Below, in pieces: positions 1 through 11,862 of a stretch of 64,000 bases of DNA. Within the stretch, counting starts at the first letter, position 1. Every line of letters begins with the position of its first letter. The stretch is from Anniella stebbinsi (Eukaryota > Chordata > Lepidosauria > Squamata > Anniellidae). Both the position numbers and the translations under genes were made by a program. A model generated the notes under the pieces. The model saw only the letters and a program-made list of their open reading frames with translations. It ran no database searches and was not told where the DNA came from. The stretch spans positions 95,822,609 to 95,886,608 of the forward strand of contig JARDYH010000003.1 of NCBI GenBank assembly GCA_029215795.1, in the 5' to 3' direction.

Positions 1-927
1 CAACATTTGGCCATATCATGTCCTCCATGTTAGAACTTCCTATGCTTCCTATTAGGTGAAACCCGGAATGCATTTTGCTGAAAAGTAAAATCTACATCCC
101 GCTCTGAGCTTTTAATTGTCTTTTATAGTCGCAGTGATGGTGTAGCATCCGTTAGCTAAGGGGGAAAGCTCAGAATCTACACAAAATGGCATCAGTCCCA
201 CAAGTTTACTGGAGTCTAAGTAAAGTGTTACAACCTCATAGTCATATTTCATGCATTATCAGATAATGCAGATTACAGAGCAATTGGACTGATCTGGTCT
301 AAATCTACAAAGCACCACCAGAAAAATCAGTGTGAGCCCAGCAGTGTATGTCAGGGTTACAGCTTCTGGCTTGTGAATTAAGTATTTGCTCAAATGATGT
401 TTTCAATTGTACGTTAGGGTTCATTTGGGGTCGTGCTAACCTGCTTCCTCTCCAATTTGTGGTACTTGTCCATGGAATTTATGGCACTCTCACTCGTTTC
501 AATAAACAGGTAATTGTAACCGTTCCAAGACGAGAGGATGCTATTAGAGAACAAGCACCTTTGTGACATTATATTTATGACTCTAATCATAATTGTAGCT
601 AGTAGAAGAGGCTGGCCTAGTTTCCCTTTTGAAATTATACCACTCTCCATTCATTACAGTAGTTTCTGCTTAACCTCACAAACAAAGAGATTTATATCAT
701 GCTCTCCCATTGAGTTCACTTGTGTTTATTCCCAAGTACGTCCAGATAGGATTACAGCTTCATCATTCTATTTCTTTCTATTTCTCTCTCTCTCATGAAT
801 TGTAGTAAAGCCCAAGGTTTATTCCATGTCTGTTTTGATGCCAGATCCCAACGGCCACCATTAGAAAGCAAAAATTTAATAAGTAGCATAAATTAAGAAA
901 TGCAGTTAAATGCACACATTTTCCTCG
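1..927. other. intron sequence, nothing recognised
   Basis: Intron upstream of the first recognised SEMA3A exon. No splice-flanked coding segment, RNA gene or transposon end could be identified. The short ORFs have no recognisable motifs. Confidence 0.6.
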
Positions 928-935
928 TATATACC

Positions 936-1255
936 TAGGCAGACCATATGAAAAGGAAGACAGGGCTCATGGAACTTTAACAGTTGTAGAGAAAAGGGAA
1001 CTTCAGCCAGTGTCATTTGTATGCAATTAGTTCCTGATGAAATTCGCTCTTCATCACAACAGTTAAAGGTGCAGGCACTATACTAGAGTGACCATATACA
1101 AAAGAAGGCAGGGCCCCTGCAACTTTAACTGTTGTGATGAAGAGGGAATTTCACCAGGAACTAATTGCATACAAATGTCACTGGCTGAAATTCCCTTTTC
1201 TCTATAACAGTTCAAGTTACAGGAGCCCTGTCCTCCTTTTCATATGATCAGCCTA
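936..1255. mobile_element. palindromic hAT MITE, family P copy 1 (320 bp)
   Basis: A long inverted repeat with ends TAGGCAGACCATATG and CATATGATCAGCCTA, flanked by a perfect 8-bp duplication TATATACC (928-935 and 1256-1263), as hAT transposases make. Each arm passes through the same blocks, including CATTTGTATGCAATTAGTTC. The asymmetric centre holds a second, internal terminal-repeat-like piece (TAGAGTGACCATATAC). There is no coding capacity. Near-identical copies lie at 16230-16555 and, in a second end-type, at 57452-57771. A shorter version is at 27207-27378. Confidence 0.88.
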
Positions 1256-1263
1256 TATATACC

Positions 1264-3590
1264 CTACTTTCATGTGCAATATTCTGGCAGAGACTGAAGC
1301 ATGGTTTGGAAGTTATTCATGAAAATTGGATGAAAAATAGTAAGACAGTCTGTTTTGCAAAGGGATTACCAAGCCATGGGAAAAATAACATAGAAGCCTG
1401 AACGCTCCAGGCATAGAGTTTTGGGATAGCATGTTCCAAAGAAAGCTTGTTCTGCTACAGCTAAAGCACCATCCATGCTTGGCAGTGAGCTAAGCTGCTG
1501 CATGCCACATGGTTTTTGTTGGAATTTTTTGGGGGGGAAGGGTTAGCAGACTGTAGCAATTATCTGGTCATGGTGGTGGAGGCTAGAAGCCATTTTGAAT
1601 GCGGCTTGAGTAGGCAATCCAGAAGGTCAAAACTGGGCAAGAAATCTGCAAGGAGTGGAGGCAAGGAGGTGAGGACAGGACACAGGTTGGGCGGGCAAGC
1701 AAGTAGGTAGACAGAAAGGTAATCAACAGCAGGTTGGTTTCATTGGAGAGTCACGTCACTCAGACTAAACAGCAGCAGCCGACAGCAACAACAGAAGCAA
1801 GTTCCGAGGGTTTATTGTACTAAATATCACTGGTTCTTAAGATCATCTGTCAGACTGCTGAATCAGCAGGGTTCAGCTTGGGAGTGTCGAAACATTGGCC
1901 AGCCAATGTTTTTAGAACTTCCTGTTGGCTGCTTGCACAGATGGCACTCAAGAGCAGCACATAATGGACTCAATGTACCCACAGCTCCTCTTTTAAATAA
2001 GCCGCCTCTGGGGGCCTAAAAAATATGCTGGAGTGGAGTTACCAGAGTCCCAAGTGTAGGACCAGAGATGCTTTATACCTTTAAAAAAAAGTCTTGTGAG
2101 TTTTGCCACATTGTTCTGGCTGTAGGGATGACTTGTTAGGTCTGAAATAAAGGGCATCTGATCGATTTGTCTCCTTATCCCTCCTCAAAGAATACTCTTA
2201 TTTGCACGCCAGTGCAGTGTATGTCTCTATGTGGGTGGTGGGGGACGGAGGCATTTAACTGATTTCCTGGGCTTGAAGAAGGGAATTAATTGTTTCCTGG
2301 TACTAGCACAAGGCATTAACACTGGTGAGTAGTATCAAACCATAATATAAACCCAGATTCAGCCAGAAAAATGCATTACATCCTACAGTATATGAACAAA
2401 TAAAACTTGTCCCAAAATCACATGAAAGATCAGGTACATTCTTCTTTTGGTATAACGCAGTGAAACGAAAAAGTAAGGTAGCATTACTCATCTGAATGAA
2501 CAGGGTCTATGGACCAGAATCATTTGACTACCACCATTATTTTCTTAATGTATATTACAGTCCAACTCTCCATGACTAAGAAATGCTTGTTGATTGCAAC
2601 TACAAGCTGTATACAGTACGCCACAGCTGAATGACTTCCATGAATGAGAAACTAAAGCCAGTCAACATACTCATTAGGTTCACAGAAACGAGCTCCAGAA
2701 CTGTGGGAAAACTTTTGTCCGGGTTGATGAAGAGGAAAAGAGAGGAGGGAGAGGGGGAGGGGACACTGCCATGAAAGCAGATTCATATGTCGGGGCACAC
2801 ACATCCACTGGGCTAGAACACTTTTTTCACTTCAACCACACATTGTGGCATACTCTCTGCTTCACTGCTCTCCTAGAGTAAAAGATGGCCTATAGATAAT
2901 AATAGCTACATGGTAAAAGCACATGGTTTTGAAGATTATAGCAATTCTTTGCTGTTCTTTGGGTGGGGGGACCCTACATAGTACTGTTCCCTGGAAGTGT
3001 CATTCTTTTCCCTCCAGTTGCTATACCTCTTTTATGCACCATAGTAACCAAGAGAGGAGAAACAAGCACTCTCCCGTCCTTGCGTCTATATTTCTTTCTT
3101 TTTCTCACATCAGAGATGTAGCTTAAAATGTTTTGCTGTGGACTTTAGCGGCATGAATTCTCATAATTTTCAGTGTTGGAAACACTTGCAGCATTCACAA
3201 TTTGGGTGCGAGCAATTTATCATGTCAGTTGTGGGATGTATAGCATGACACTACATGATCACCATTGTATGATAATAACATGATTGATTGCACAGTGGGT
3301 TCCTATCAAGTTCTCTTGCTTCCTCTCGACCCTTGGAAAAGGCATTTTAGGAACATTGGCAGAAACACTAAGAATCTTGCACCCAACAAGTTGTGTTGTT
3401 AGAGATGTGAGGACAAGCCACCGAAAGTAGTAGATCAAATGCTTAGCAAGGTATCAAGTATAATCACTGGCATCTCCAGTTAAAGAAGCTCTAGTAGCAT
3501 ATCTGGGAAAGAGTTGCTACCTCAACGTTTTCGTGAGCTGCTTCCAGATAGAGCTGACGGTACTAGAATCTGACTGACTACAAGGCAACT
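1264..3590. other. intron sequence, nothing recognised
   Basis: No coding exon, RNA gene or transposon end recognised. A small inverted CCAAT-like motif (ACATTGGC/GCCAATGT) lies near 1891-1908. Otherwise there are only short homopolymers, such as the G run near 1531. Confidence 0.5.
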
Positions 3591-3797
3591 TCATATGAAT
3601 GAAGAAATTTCTCCTGGGAAACGTTGCTTAAATTCTGAAAGAACTATCTTGAGAAAAAGTATTGTAGGGAAAACCCTGGTGCTTTCTCACAACTGGATCT
3701 TTCTATCTGTTATCTCTTTTTCGCTACACGCAAAATGTCCTAGCTACATACAGGCTGTTCTAACCTTCAGCTTGCCAGCATCAGGCTAGGAACAAAT

Positions 3798-4336
3798 GTT
3801 GCAGTAATGATGTAGCGTTCTTATTCTGAAGTCTATTGTTTTGCTCTATAACAATCTCCTTGTATTAATCAAATTCACAAAACTTCTTCTTAAATTTAAT
3901 TAAGGAAAAGAGATGAGATGAAGGGCAGAACATGGCTGGTAAAGCATTGTTGCTAAGGCCCTGATATGGAGTCACCTAGTTCTTTCTGTCTCCCTAATCT
4001 CTCTATCCTGCCATATACAAAATGTCCCTGCAAACCAGCTAACGATTTCTCCATCCAACAACATTGTTGCAGTAATGATGTAGCAGAATTCATGCATTCA
4101 TATTCTATGTTCCATTGTATTATCCTATGACAAGCCATAATGTGTGTGTGCTCTACCGTGTGTGTTATCACGCTGTGTCCTCATGCACAGCAACCTTTTG
4201 TCCCCGTGGACAGCATTGCTAAAGATCTATATAAACCAAGCTAACAAACAATAAACAACCTTCCTGCATAGAACATCTCGGTGTGTGTGTCTTCACTCCT
4301 TCAAAATTCTCATCCTCTTTCCTGCCACAGAACCCT
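3798..4336 (+). repeat. LTR-like segment (TATA and poly(A) signals), uncertain
   Basis: TATATAAA (near 4229) is followed within about 20 bases by AATAAA (near 4250), then a GT-rich stretch and a pyrimidine-rich tail ending CCTGCCACA. That order resembles the U3-R-U5 layout of a solitary long terminal repeat. A 20-bp direct repeat, TGTTGCAGTAATGATGTAGC, occurs at about 3799 and again at about 4066, like duplicated U3 sequence. I could not fix a 5' TG end or a target duplication and see no retroviral coding sequence, so the call is tentative. Confidence 0.3.
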
Positions 4337-4970
4337 TGAAACCCGAGTTTCTTTAGTAGCTTGAAAACTCAGTTCTATCGCTTCAAAGCAAGGAAAGTAA
4401 TTGAAAACATAATCCCAGGCTTGTTCTTGTACAACATATGTAAAGTTTCATCCTTACACCTTAAGGATATTACATAGAAGCCTGACTGAACTCTTTGATC
4501 TGCAGAGAAAACAACACCCACCCACCATCTGTCGAAAAAACAATTTAATGAAAAGACAATGATACAGTAAATGGGCAGATTTAATTTGCGGAAATGAATT
4601 GGAGATAGATAGAATAAAGTGATTTTTTTTTATTTAGGGCAATAAGAGAAAGAAGAATGGCTATGGAAGATTATGAGAGACAGACCTTGGGAGATTGGTA
4701 TCAGAGCTGCATTATATAACTTCCAGGGCCATGCCACAAAGGCAGGTTGACTTGACTGACCTTTATATTAGGGGTGTGCATCGGATCGGATCCGATCCAC
4801 GATCCGAATCCGATCCGACCCAAAATCGGGAAAATCCGATCCGATCCGATCCGATCCGGACAACCTCCGATCCGATCCGATCCGATCCGATGAGGTCCGA
4901 TCCGGATCGGACGCCATTTTGAATGCTTTTTCCCATAGCCAAGTATTGTTTTACAAAAACTACCAATACT

Positions 4971-5059
4971 ATCCTTGGTAGTATCCATTACAGGGCTCGT
5001 GTCTGCTTGAGTACAAAGTGAAAGCAGACACGAGCCCTGTAATGGATACTACCAAGGAT
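4971..5059. repeat. 38-bp perfect inverted repeat with 13-bp loop
   Basis: The left arm 4971-5008 (starting ATCCTTGGTAGTATCC) is the exact reverse complement of 5022-5059, with loop 5009-5021. Part of the arm (CGAGCCCTGTAATGGATACT) recurs at about 5162-5185. It lies inside hAT element 1. Confidence 0.85.
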
Positions 5060-5281
5060 CAAAGGGATCGAGACCAGAGTGATCCTTCCTTGCACGCATG
5101 GCTGCAAAACTCAGCTAGGCTCAGCCGTTCTGCTTGAAAAGTGAAAGGAGGAAAGGAAACACGAGCCCTGTAATGGATACTACTAGCAACTTCAAAGGGA
5201 TCGAGACGAGAGAGTGTTTCCTTTTCTTCGCGGGAAGCGGGAGGGGAAGACCTGGCCTCTGTAGAAATTTTTTTGAAACAT

Positions 5282-6330
5282 GTAATTTAAAAATTCCATA
5301 GCCATCAAATGCCTGGACCTATCATTCTGAAATTTCTGACACATATCTACCCCTAACCCATCTACAAAGTGAGCAATGTTCAGACTTCTAACTTTTAAAA
5401 TAAAAAAGTTATAGGCGTTTCTTTCCTCATTGTTTCAAAAATACCTTGCCACCACATGCCTGGACCCAGCTGTCTGAAATTTTACACACATATCAAGCCA
5501 AGTGGTACCTGTAATGTGCCCATGTTTCCTGTTTGTATCTTCAAAAATAAAAAAGTGGGAGGCGTAACTGTATTTACCCCACCACTACCCATTTTTCTAA
5601 AATTAATTGCCACACAAGGCAAGCACCTACGTTTCCGAAATTTCACACACATAGGTCCCAAGGTACCGCCTACAATGTGGCAAAGTTTCATGTGTGTAAC
5701 TTTAAAAATGACAAAGTTATAGGCATTCCTGGGTATTTATTAAAAAATTAATTGCCACACAAGGCAAGCACCTACGTTTCCGAAATTTCACACACATGGG
5801 TCTCAAGGTACCACCTACAATGTGGCAAAGTTTCATGTGTGTAACTTTAAAAATGACAAAGTTATAGGTGTTTCTTTCCTCATTGTTTCAAAAATTAATT
5901 GCCACACAAGGAAAGCTCCAATGTTTCTGAAATTTCACACACATATCAAGGCAAGTGGTACCTGTAATGTGCCCAAGTTTCCTGTTTGTATCTTCAAAAA
6001 TAAAAAAATGGGAGGCGTAACTGTATTTACCCCACTACTACCCATTTTTCTAAAAATTAATTGCCACACAAGACAAGCACCTACGTTTCTGAAATTTCAC
6101 ACACATAGGTCCCAAGGTACCCCCTACAATGTGGCAAAGTTTCATGTGTGTAACTTTAAAAATGACAAAGTTATAGGCATTCCTGGGTATTTATTAAAAA
6201 ATTAATTGCCACAAAATGCATGCACCAATCTTTCTGAAATTTCTCACAGATAACTACCCCTAACCAGTCTACAATGTGCCCAAGTTTCATCCTTCTATCT
6301 TTAAAAATGAAAAAGTTATAGGCGTTTTTG
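5282..6330 (+). repeat. internal tandem array, about seven 145-160 bp units
   Basis: Recurrent landmarks in each unit are a TGCCACACAAG-like start, GAAATTTCACACACAT in the middle and AAAAATGACAAAGTTATAGG near the end. Two kinds of unit occur: one containing GGGAGGCGTAACTGTATTTA (about 5549 and 6011) and one containing ATGTGGCAAAGTTTCATGTG (about 5674, 5820 and 6129). They recur in the same order, which suggests a higher-order duplication of a unit pair. It sits wholly within hAT element 1, and its ORFs are by-products of the repeat. Confidence 0.75.
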
Positions 6331-6511
6331 TAAAACAATACTTGGCTATGGGAAAAAGCATTCAAAATGGCGTCCGATCCGGATCGGACATCTGGTCCGA
6401 TCCGATCCGACCAGCCTCCGATCCGATCCGATCCGATCCGACCCCCCAGGTCCGATTCCGATCCGCTATCCGATCCGATCCGGGGGGTCAGTGCACATCC
6501 CTACTTTATAT

Positions 6512-7086
6512 TTAAAATCACATTTGAAATGTAACCTGTGCTGCTGAAGGAAGCACCTGCTTTCTGTTTGCCGACTCCTCAGAAATATCTTGTCACAAAG
6601 ACCTTTAAAACATTTAGTGGAAGGAAACAATGGTTTAGGGTTGTGGCTGATGTGTTTCAGCCTTGAAGGTATAATTGCCAGTGGTTATAAAAATGTTGGT
6701 TCTCTCATTCGTATGGGCTTAGCCTGAAACCTCTTTAATTGTTTGATTGAGACTGTTGTACGCTAAAGGCTGGTGATTTTGCAAACCTTGGTTGGAAGGA
6801 AGTGAGTTGTGGGAGCTTTGTGGGTAACCACTGTGGTGCCACCAGTGAGTGCAATGGAAGGAACTTAAGAGAGACTTGCTCCTGGGCTGAGCTGAGGGGA
6901 GACTTTCAAAGGAAGATAGAAAAACTCCTATTATGTAGCTTGGGGTATCCCCTCTTTGTTGTCCTTGAGATCAATAGCTACATATACACATTCCCCATGT
7001 GCGCACACACATAGACTTTGATAGTCTTTTATGTTTTGAGTATGAGCATGATATTTATGGCTATTACGTAAGGAAATTAATGGTCT

Positions 7087-7133
<47 letters not shown>

Positions 7134-9778
7134 TTTCTCTCTCTTTGCATAAGTGCCAAGTATCTCAGTGTAGCTTGAGGTAGGTTACCAGCAGATAGTT
7201 GTACCCACAGTTTACAGAACCACGTTGCTCGAATGATATTTTCTCAGCCTATGGAGAAGCCTTTCCTTGTTTGTGCTTACTTTCTCAAAACGTAGGAGCG
7301 CCTTAGTTCAAAACTCAACATCTTTTAGTTAACAGATAACTTAACTCTGGGATCTTGAGATGGACCCCAGTGGAAAACCTGTTGCAAGTTTATCATTCAT
7401 CAGCACAGCACAATGCACTCTGCAAATGATTTTTTCTTCTTAATACTAGTTGCACAGAGACACCAATCATTACCTTGCAGCCCAACACTTATGTTAAAGT
7501 ACTTAGGGAGTGTCAAAGTGCAGGGTAACGATGTGTGTCGCAGATCTCTATGATTACAGCAAAGTTGCTGAAGGTTACTTAGCTATTTAATGGTTACCTT
7601 GGAGGACTCTTTTCAATAAAACCATTTCAATCATGCCTTTCCCGTGTGTTTATTTAATGGAATTAACTAACGGGTCTGTAGAAGCTGATTTATTGCTGGG
7701 AAAAGCAGTCAAGTATACAGAATTAGTAGTGTAAAACAGAATGGCCTAAAATGTATTCCTCTTAGTTGCTTTTATAAGGTAGAAGAACCCAATACCTTCG
7801 CAGTATGTGGCACTTTGTCTTCAATAGGTGGCTTTCTGACCACATCAGGTCTCTCAGCCTCTCCATCTCTTCCAATTCCTTTCCCATCACCATTGTCCCT
7901 GCATCTTTCTTCCCATGCTGTGCATACACTGTTGTTCACCTGCCATATTTCTGCATTCATGCGCATGCAAGACAATATGGAATCTGGGTCTAAGAATCTG
8001 GATGCTGGCTGCAGATATGCATGTTTGATCCCTGGGTCAAATGCTGAACCTTGACAACCACAAGTGTGAACTGAATTTCCATGCTGCCTTCAAGCCAGGG
8101 GAAGGACAACCACAATGTGTTCACAGCGCTGCCCTTTGGATTGGATATAAATCAGTCCACAGTATGAATCCCATTGTTGAGAATGGCTGCATCAATCCCG
8201 CCATGCTCACGGAAGACCGAAAGCAGAGAAGTTGGATGCTGGTTGTTTCATCCCACATGATTTTGCTCTCCTTGAAGTTGAGGAGGCTCGTTGGATTATG
8301 TTTAGATGAGCCACAGCCGAAAAGTCAATTGAGCTGGCACTCTATCATGAAATCAACTTTTTAATTAAAAAAAAAAAGTTCAAAACCACTCCAAGGTATG
8401 AGGGAGACAAAACACCAATAGAAAAGGAAAGCAGATGGTCACATAACTCCTAAGGGAGGCACCAGATGCTCTTTCCACATTGAAGGTCTTCTTTGGAGAC
8501 TAAAACTTCACCTTACAATACAGTTTTTAGAAGCCTCCCAACTTGATGGAAGAATTGAAAACACAGTCTGCAGTATTAACTTTGTAGAGCTGCTGGGGTT
8601 TTTCCTTTCCCTTAGGTATTTTTAGCTGGAATCATGAAATGTCTGCATGGTTTCCTTTATCCTTTTCAAAAAGGAAATGAAAAAGGGTTGTTGTACCTTA
8701 ATGGCAAATGGCATTGATTATTTTCCAAAGCTGCTACTCAATCATTATACCTTTTTATAAGTCCACCGAAACATGCTGTTGCAAACATGGCACCACCACT
8801 GAAAACCTGGAAGTATTTTACTGTTTGCTGTACTCTCTACAACCAACATTTATTAGCAAGCTTGCAACTGCCTTTTAAAAAAAAAAAAAAAAAAAAAGAA
8901 GGCTATGTGATTGCACCTAAAATACAAACCATGTGTCAAGCACTGCAAATAAGTACTTTATTGTCTCCTCCCCTCGTGCTGCACAGCAACTTGTTCCAAG
9001 TACAATTTTCTGCTTGACTAGGTGCCATTGTTCAGACAGGTAGTGTGCTAGATACACATAGAGACATGGGGAATATTTGTGCGATTTTAAAATTCACTGG
9101 AGATTTTGAATTCACTAGAGATTTGGCATTCTCATTTTTCTTGGGATGATTTGTTGAGGATGGAAGTATACATGTTGCAAAGAACACAGGACTACTGTCA
9201 AAAATGGGAGCACTGTGTTCAGTTCCCCCTCTCTTTTCTGTAATACCTAGCTGAACCTCCTGATATTGTTGTATTATGCATTTCCCAATGGCAGCCAAAG
9301 ATGTGCATCAGGGAATGGAAAATGTGCATCATAATGATGGCAAGACCTGAGATAAATTCAACTGGACATTTCAGAGGGGAAGGAGGAATTTGACATGGCG
9401 TTGCCATTTTTGGTAGCAGCCTTGCATTCTTTGTAATATATATTCTGATTCCCTGTGTTGGAGTGGTGTTGCAAATGCCTCACAAGTTGTAAGAAAGCAG
9501 GGAATTAATGAGCCCTCCATTAATATGGAGAGTAGCTGTAAAGGTAACTCATATAGTTAACACAATACACATCGATTTAATTTGTCCTCTTCTTTTTGCC
9601 TTGATCTGTTCCTTCAAACCACTACACCAGAATGTAAGTTCTCAGACTGGTACACAATTGGAAACACACTTTGCAGCCTCCGCATTGCAAACTGATCAAA
9701 GATATTGCATCATTATAGAAGCTCAGACTAATGGATGATGCCTGCTACAGCTATCAGTTGATAGATCTACTGTAGTAT
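6512..9778. other. intron, mostly unassigned; one A-tailed segment
   Basis: It includes a (TC)n run (listed separately), an A run at about 8877-8897 and a segment around 8041-8376 that ends in an A-rich tail (TTAATTAAAAAAAAAAAG). That could be a retroposed fragment, but its translation matches nothing I know. No exon or transposon end recognised. Confidence 0.4.
7092..7129 (+). repeat. (TC)n microsatellite
   Basis: An uninterrupted dinucleotide run of about 19 units, followed by a shorter interrupted TC stretch. Confidence 0.95.
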
Positions 9779-10175
9779 TAAGAACATCAGAAAAGCTGTG
9801 TTGGATCAGACCAAAGGCCTATCTAGTCCAGCATTCTGTTTACACAGTGGCCATCCAGATGGTTATGGCCCACAAACAGGACATGAATGCAATAGTACCA
9901 TCCCACATATGTTCCACAGAAATCGTTTTTAAACGGTCCGGAGTGCTTTAGCTATTTGGGTGGTATAGAAACAACAACCACAATTTGGCCACAGCAATAA
10001 TTATAGCATACTCCTCCTTGTGTTCACCAACAACTGGCATTCAGAGATATACTGCCTTTGATACTGTAAGTGTCATATAGCCATCAGGACTAGTAGCCAT
10101 TGATATTCTTTTCCACGAATTTGTGTAACCCCCCATTAAATCTGTCCAAGTTGATTGCCATTATATGGCATAAAG
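9779..10175 (-). mobile_element. CR1-like LINE 3' end, interrupted
   Basis: It starts AAGAACATCAGAAAAGC and continues TTGGATCAGACCAAAGGCC, then CATACTGCC..GATACTG and TAGTAGCCATTGATA. This is the reverse complement of the 3' region that ends in TTCTTATG units in reptile CR1-like LINEs. About 80 bp of unrelated sequence (about 9923-10000, containing AAACGGTCCGGAGTGC) interrupts it. The same family lies at 15794-16130 on this strand and at 36495-36917 on the other. Confidence 0.65.
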
Positions 10176-10254
10176 GATGGATGGGGAGACCATTTTTGTT
10201 TGTTTGTTAAATTTCTCTTCATTTTACAGCAATCAAGCAATCAAGCAATCATGA

Positions 10255-10405
10255 ATAGCCAGGAAAAGCAGAGAGAAAAGAGAGAAAGGGGGAAATAAGG
10301 GGAAACAATTATAGAGAGGAGGAGAGATTAAGAGGTGAAGAAAGAATACCAAAGGAAGAGAGGAAAATACAGGAGCAAATAAAAGGGATGAAGAGACAAA
10401 GAAAC
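10255..10405 (+). repeat. purine-rich (A/G) tract
   Basis: About 150 bases that are overwhelmingly A and G, after a short CAATCAAG triplication at about 10231-10251. No gene is apparent. Confidence 0.6.
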
Positions 10406-11854
10406 AACAGTCAGGTGGGACATTATAGTGATTGGGTGAGAGAGACAAAAAATAAATGTGGGAAAAATGTTGAGTTTGTGCTGATCCACTTACACCCAAG
10501 CCATTGCTACAGAAGGTGCAATTACTATAACTGCCCTGTCCTTCTCCCTCCTGGTTCTGGCCTATGGGAACCACCATGCATTTCACTTATACAAACAGAA
10601 AACCCTTCACCGTTATTACTACGTATTAAGTAATGGATTGCAAGATGGTGAAAAGGGGTAGTTAAAGCAGACTTATGATCTTCCTGTGAAATAATGGGCC
10701 TGTAAATATGGCTCCCCCAGATGTTAATGGGGAGAAACAGAAGAAGTTGCATCTACCAACAACATATTTGGTTTGATTCTCAATCCCAATGAATCAGGCA
10801 TGTATTTGTGTATTTGTAAGAAGTCAATTGGAAGAAGCCATTCTTTATGAGAATAAACACGACATGGGCCCATAAGCTTTTGCGAACATAGCAGAATGCG
10901 TTAGCTGCTCAACTAATCTACTTTGCTGCATGAAAGATATTTAGCTTTTCTGGCTTCTCAGTTACTTCTGGAAATGGTTTATTCAACAATATCAGATGGC
11001 TCTATAAATAATGTATCAACTAAGCACCATATGAAATCAAAGTATCCAACTACTGTAGAGATACATAGCTGCAACACTGCACAACTAAATTGGCAGGATA
11101 AGCTTGGTAAATGGAGACAAATTTTTATCATAAAAAGTTAGTACTGTTAATAATTTGAGACATTTTGTGGATCCTAATAAAGCTATTGCCCAACTCTGGA
11201 TTTTTTTTTTTTGGGGGGGGGTTCCATATGGACCAACATGGCCACCCATGCTGTGCTCAACTTGCCTGTTCTTTGCTTTATATTGATTCACTGATAGACC
11301 CATCACATGGATTTGCTGCCATTATATCCATTTTGGCCCTAAGAAGCCAAAACTAGATGGACATGACTTGGTTATGAATATATCACTCCTTTATACCTAG
11401 ATTGGCACACACCTTTTGTTCCTAATATTTCAGCTTGGGTTTAATTTCCTACTTCCTTTCCCTGAAGATTCCTATGAAGTTCTTTTTGTGTTTCTTCGAT
11501 AAAGACATGTCCTCTTGTAATGAGTTTAGGTTTCTTTTTAAGACAGCTATGGTTTCTTATGGACACCAGAACATCCTTGAGATTTGGTTAGGAACACTGG
11601 CTGGGGTAATGGCATTAAATAATATCTATAAGGAATAACATGGTAACTATCTGGTTAGTACCTGTTTTGAGAAGTACTACCTGAGAAACGTGGACTTGTT
11701 AACCAGGATAAGACATAAGATGAGGTGTGGACTGCACATGTACTTGTAGTATTTTCTGGAACAGATTAGTAGTTATTTTTCATATTTCCAGTGCTACAGT
11801 TTGAAATGGACTTGAATATGAGATTATCATGTAGCAGTTCTGCCAGTCTTAGGT
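10406..11854. other. intron sequence, nothing recognised
   Basis: No exon, SINE or terminal repeat recognised. A short T/G homopolymer pair lies near 11203-11221. Confidence 0.45.
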
Positions 11855-11862
11855 CTATATAT

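Larger units (their letters stand above)
4769..6503. mobile_element. GATCC-rich hAT element 1, 1735 bp, non-autonomous
   Basis: Ends TAGGGGTGTGCA and TGCACATCCCTA, with a perfect 8-bp duplication CTTTATAT at 4761-4768 and 6504-6511. The terminal inverted repeats are long (about 180 bp). They start with tandem GATCC/GGATC units and then a shared block containing GGCGTC..CATTTTGAATGC and AAGTATTGTTTTAC, seen in opposite orientation at the two ends. The interior has a 38-bp perfect hairpin and a tandem array, listed separately. No transposase ORF is present, so mobility would need a hAT transposase in trans. Relatives in this window are at 11863, 38318, 42619 and 50969. Confidence 0.88.

Noticed and set aside
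4780..4910. (GATCC)n clusters as a possible CRISPR-like or satellite array
   Set aside because: Units are pentamers without spacers, lie at element termini in inverted pairs and are bounded by target duplications. They are transposon subterminal repeats in a vertebrate genome.
5822..6205. 127-residue ORF
   Set aside because: It is an open frame through the tandem array of hAT element 1, with the peptide repeating every unit.
8041..8364. 107-residue ORF followed by an A-rich tail
   Set aside because: It could be a retroposed fragment but matches no family I recognise and has no visible target duplication, so it is not called as a gene or pseudogene.
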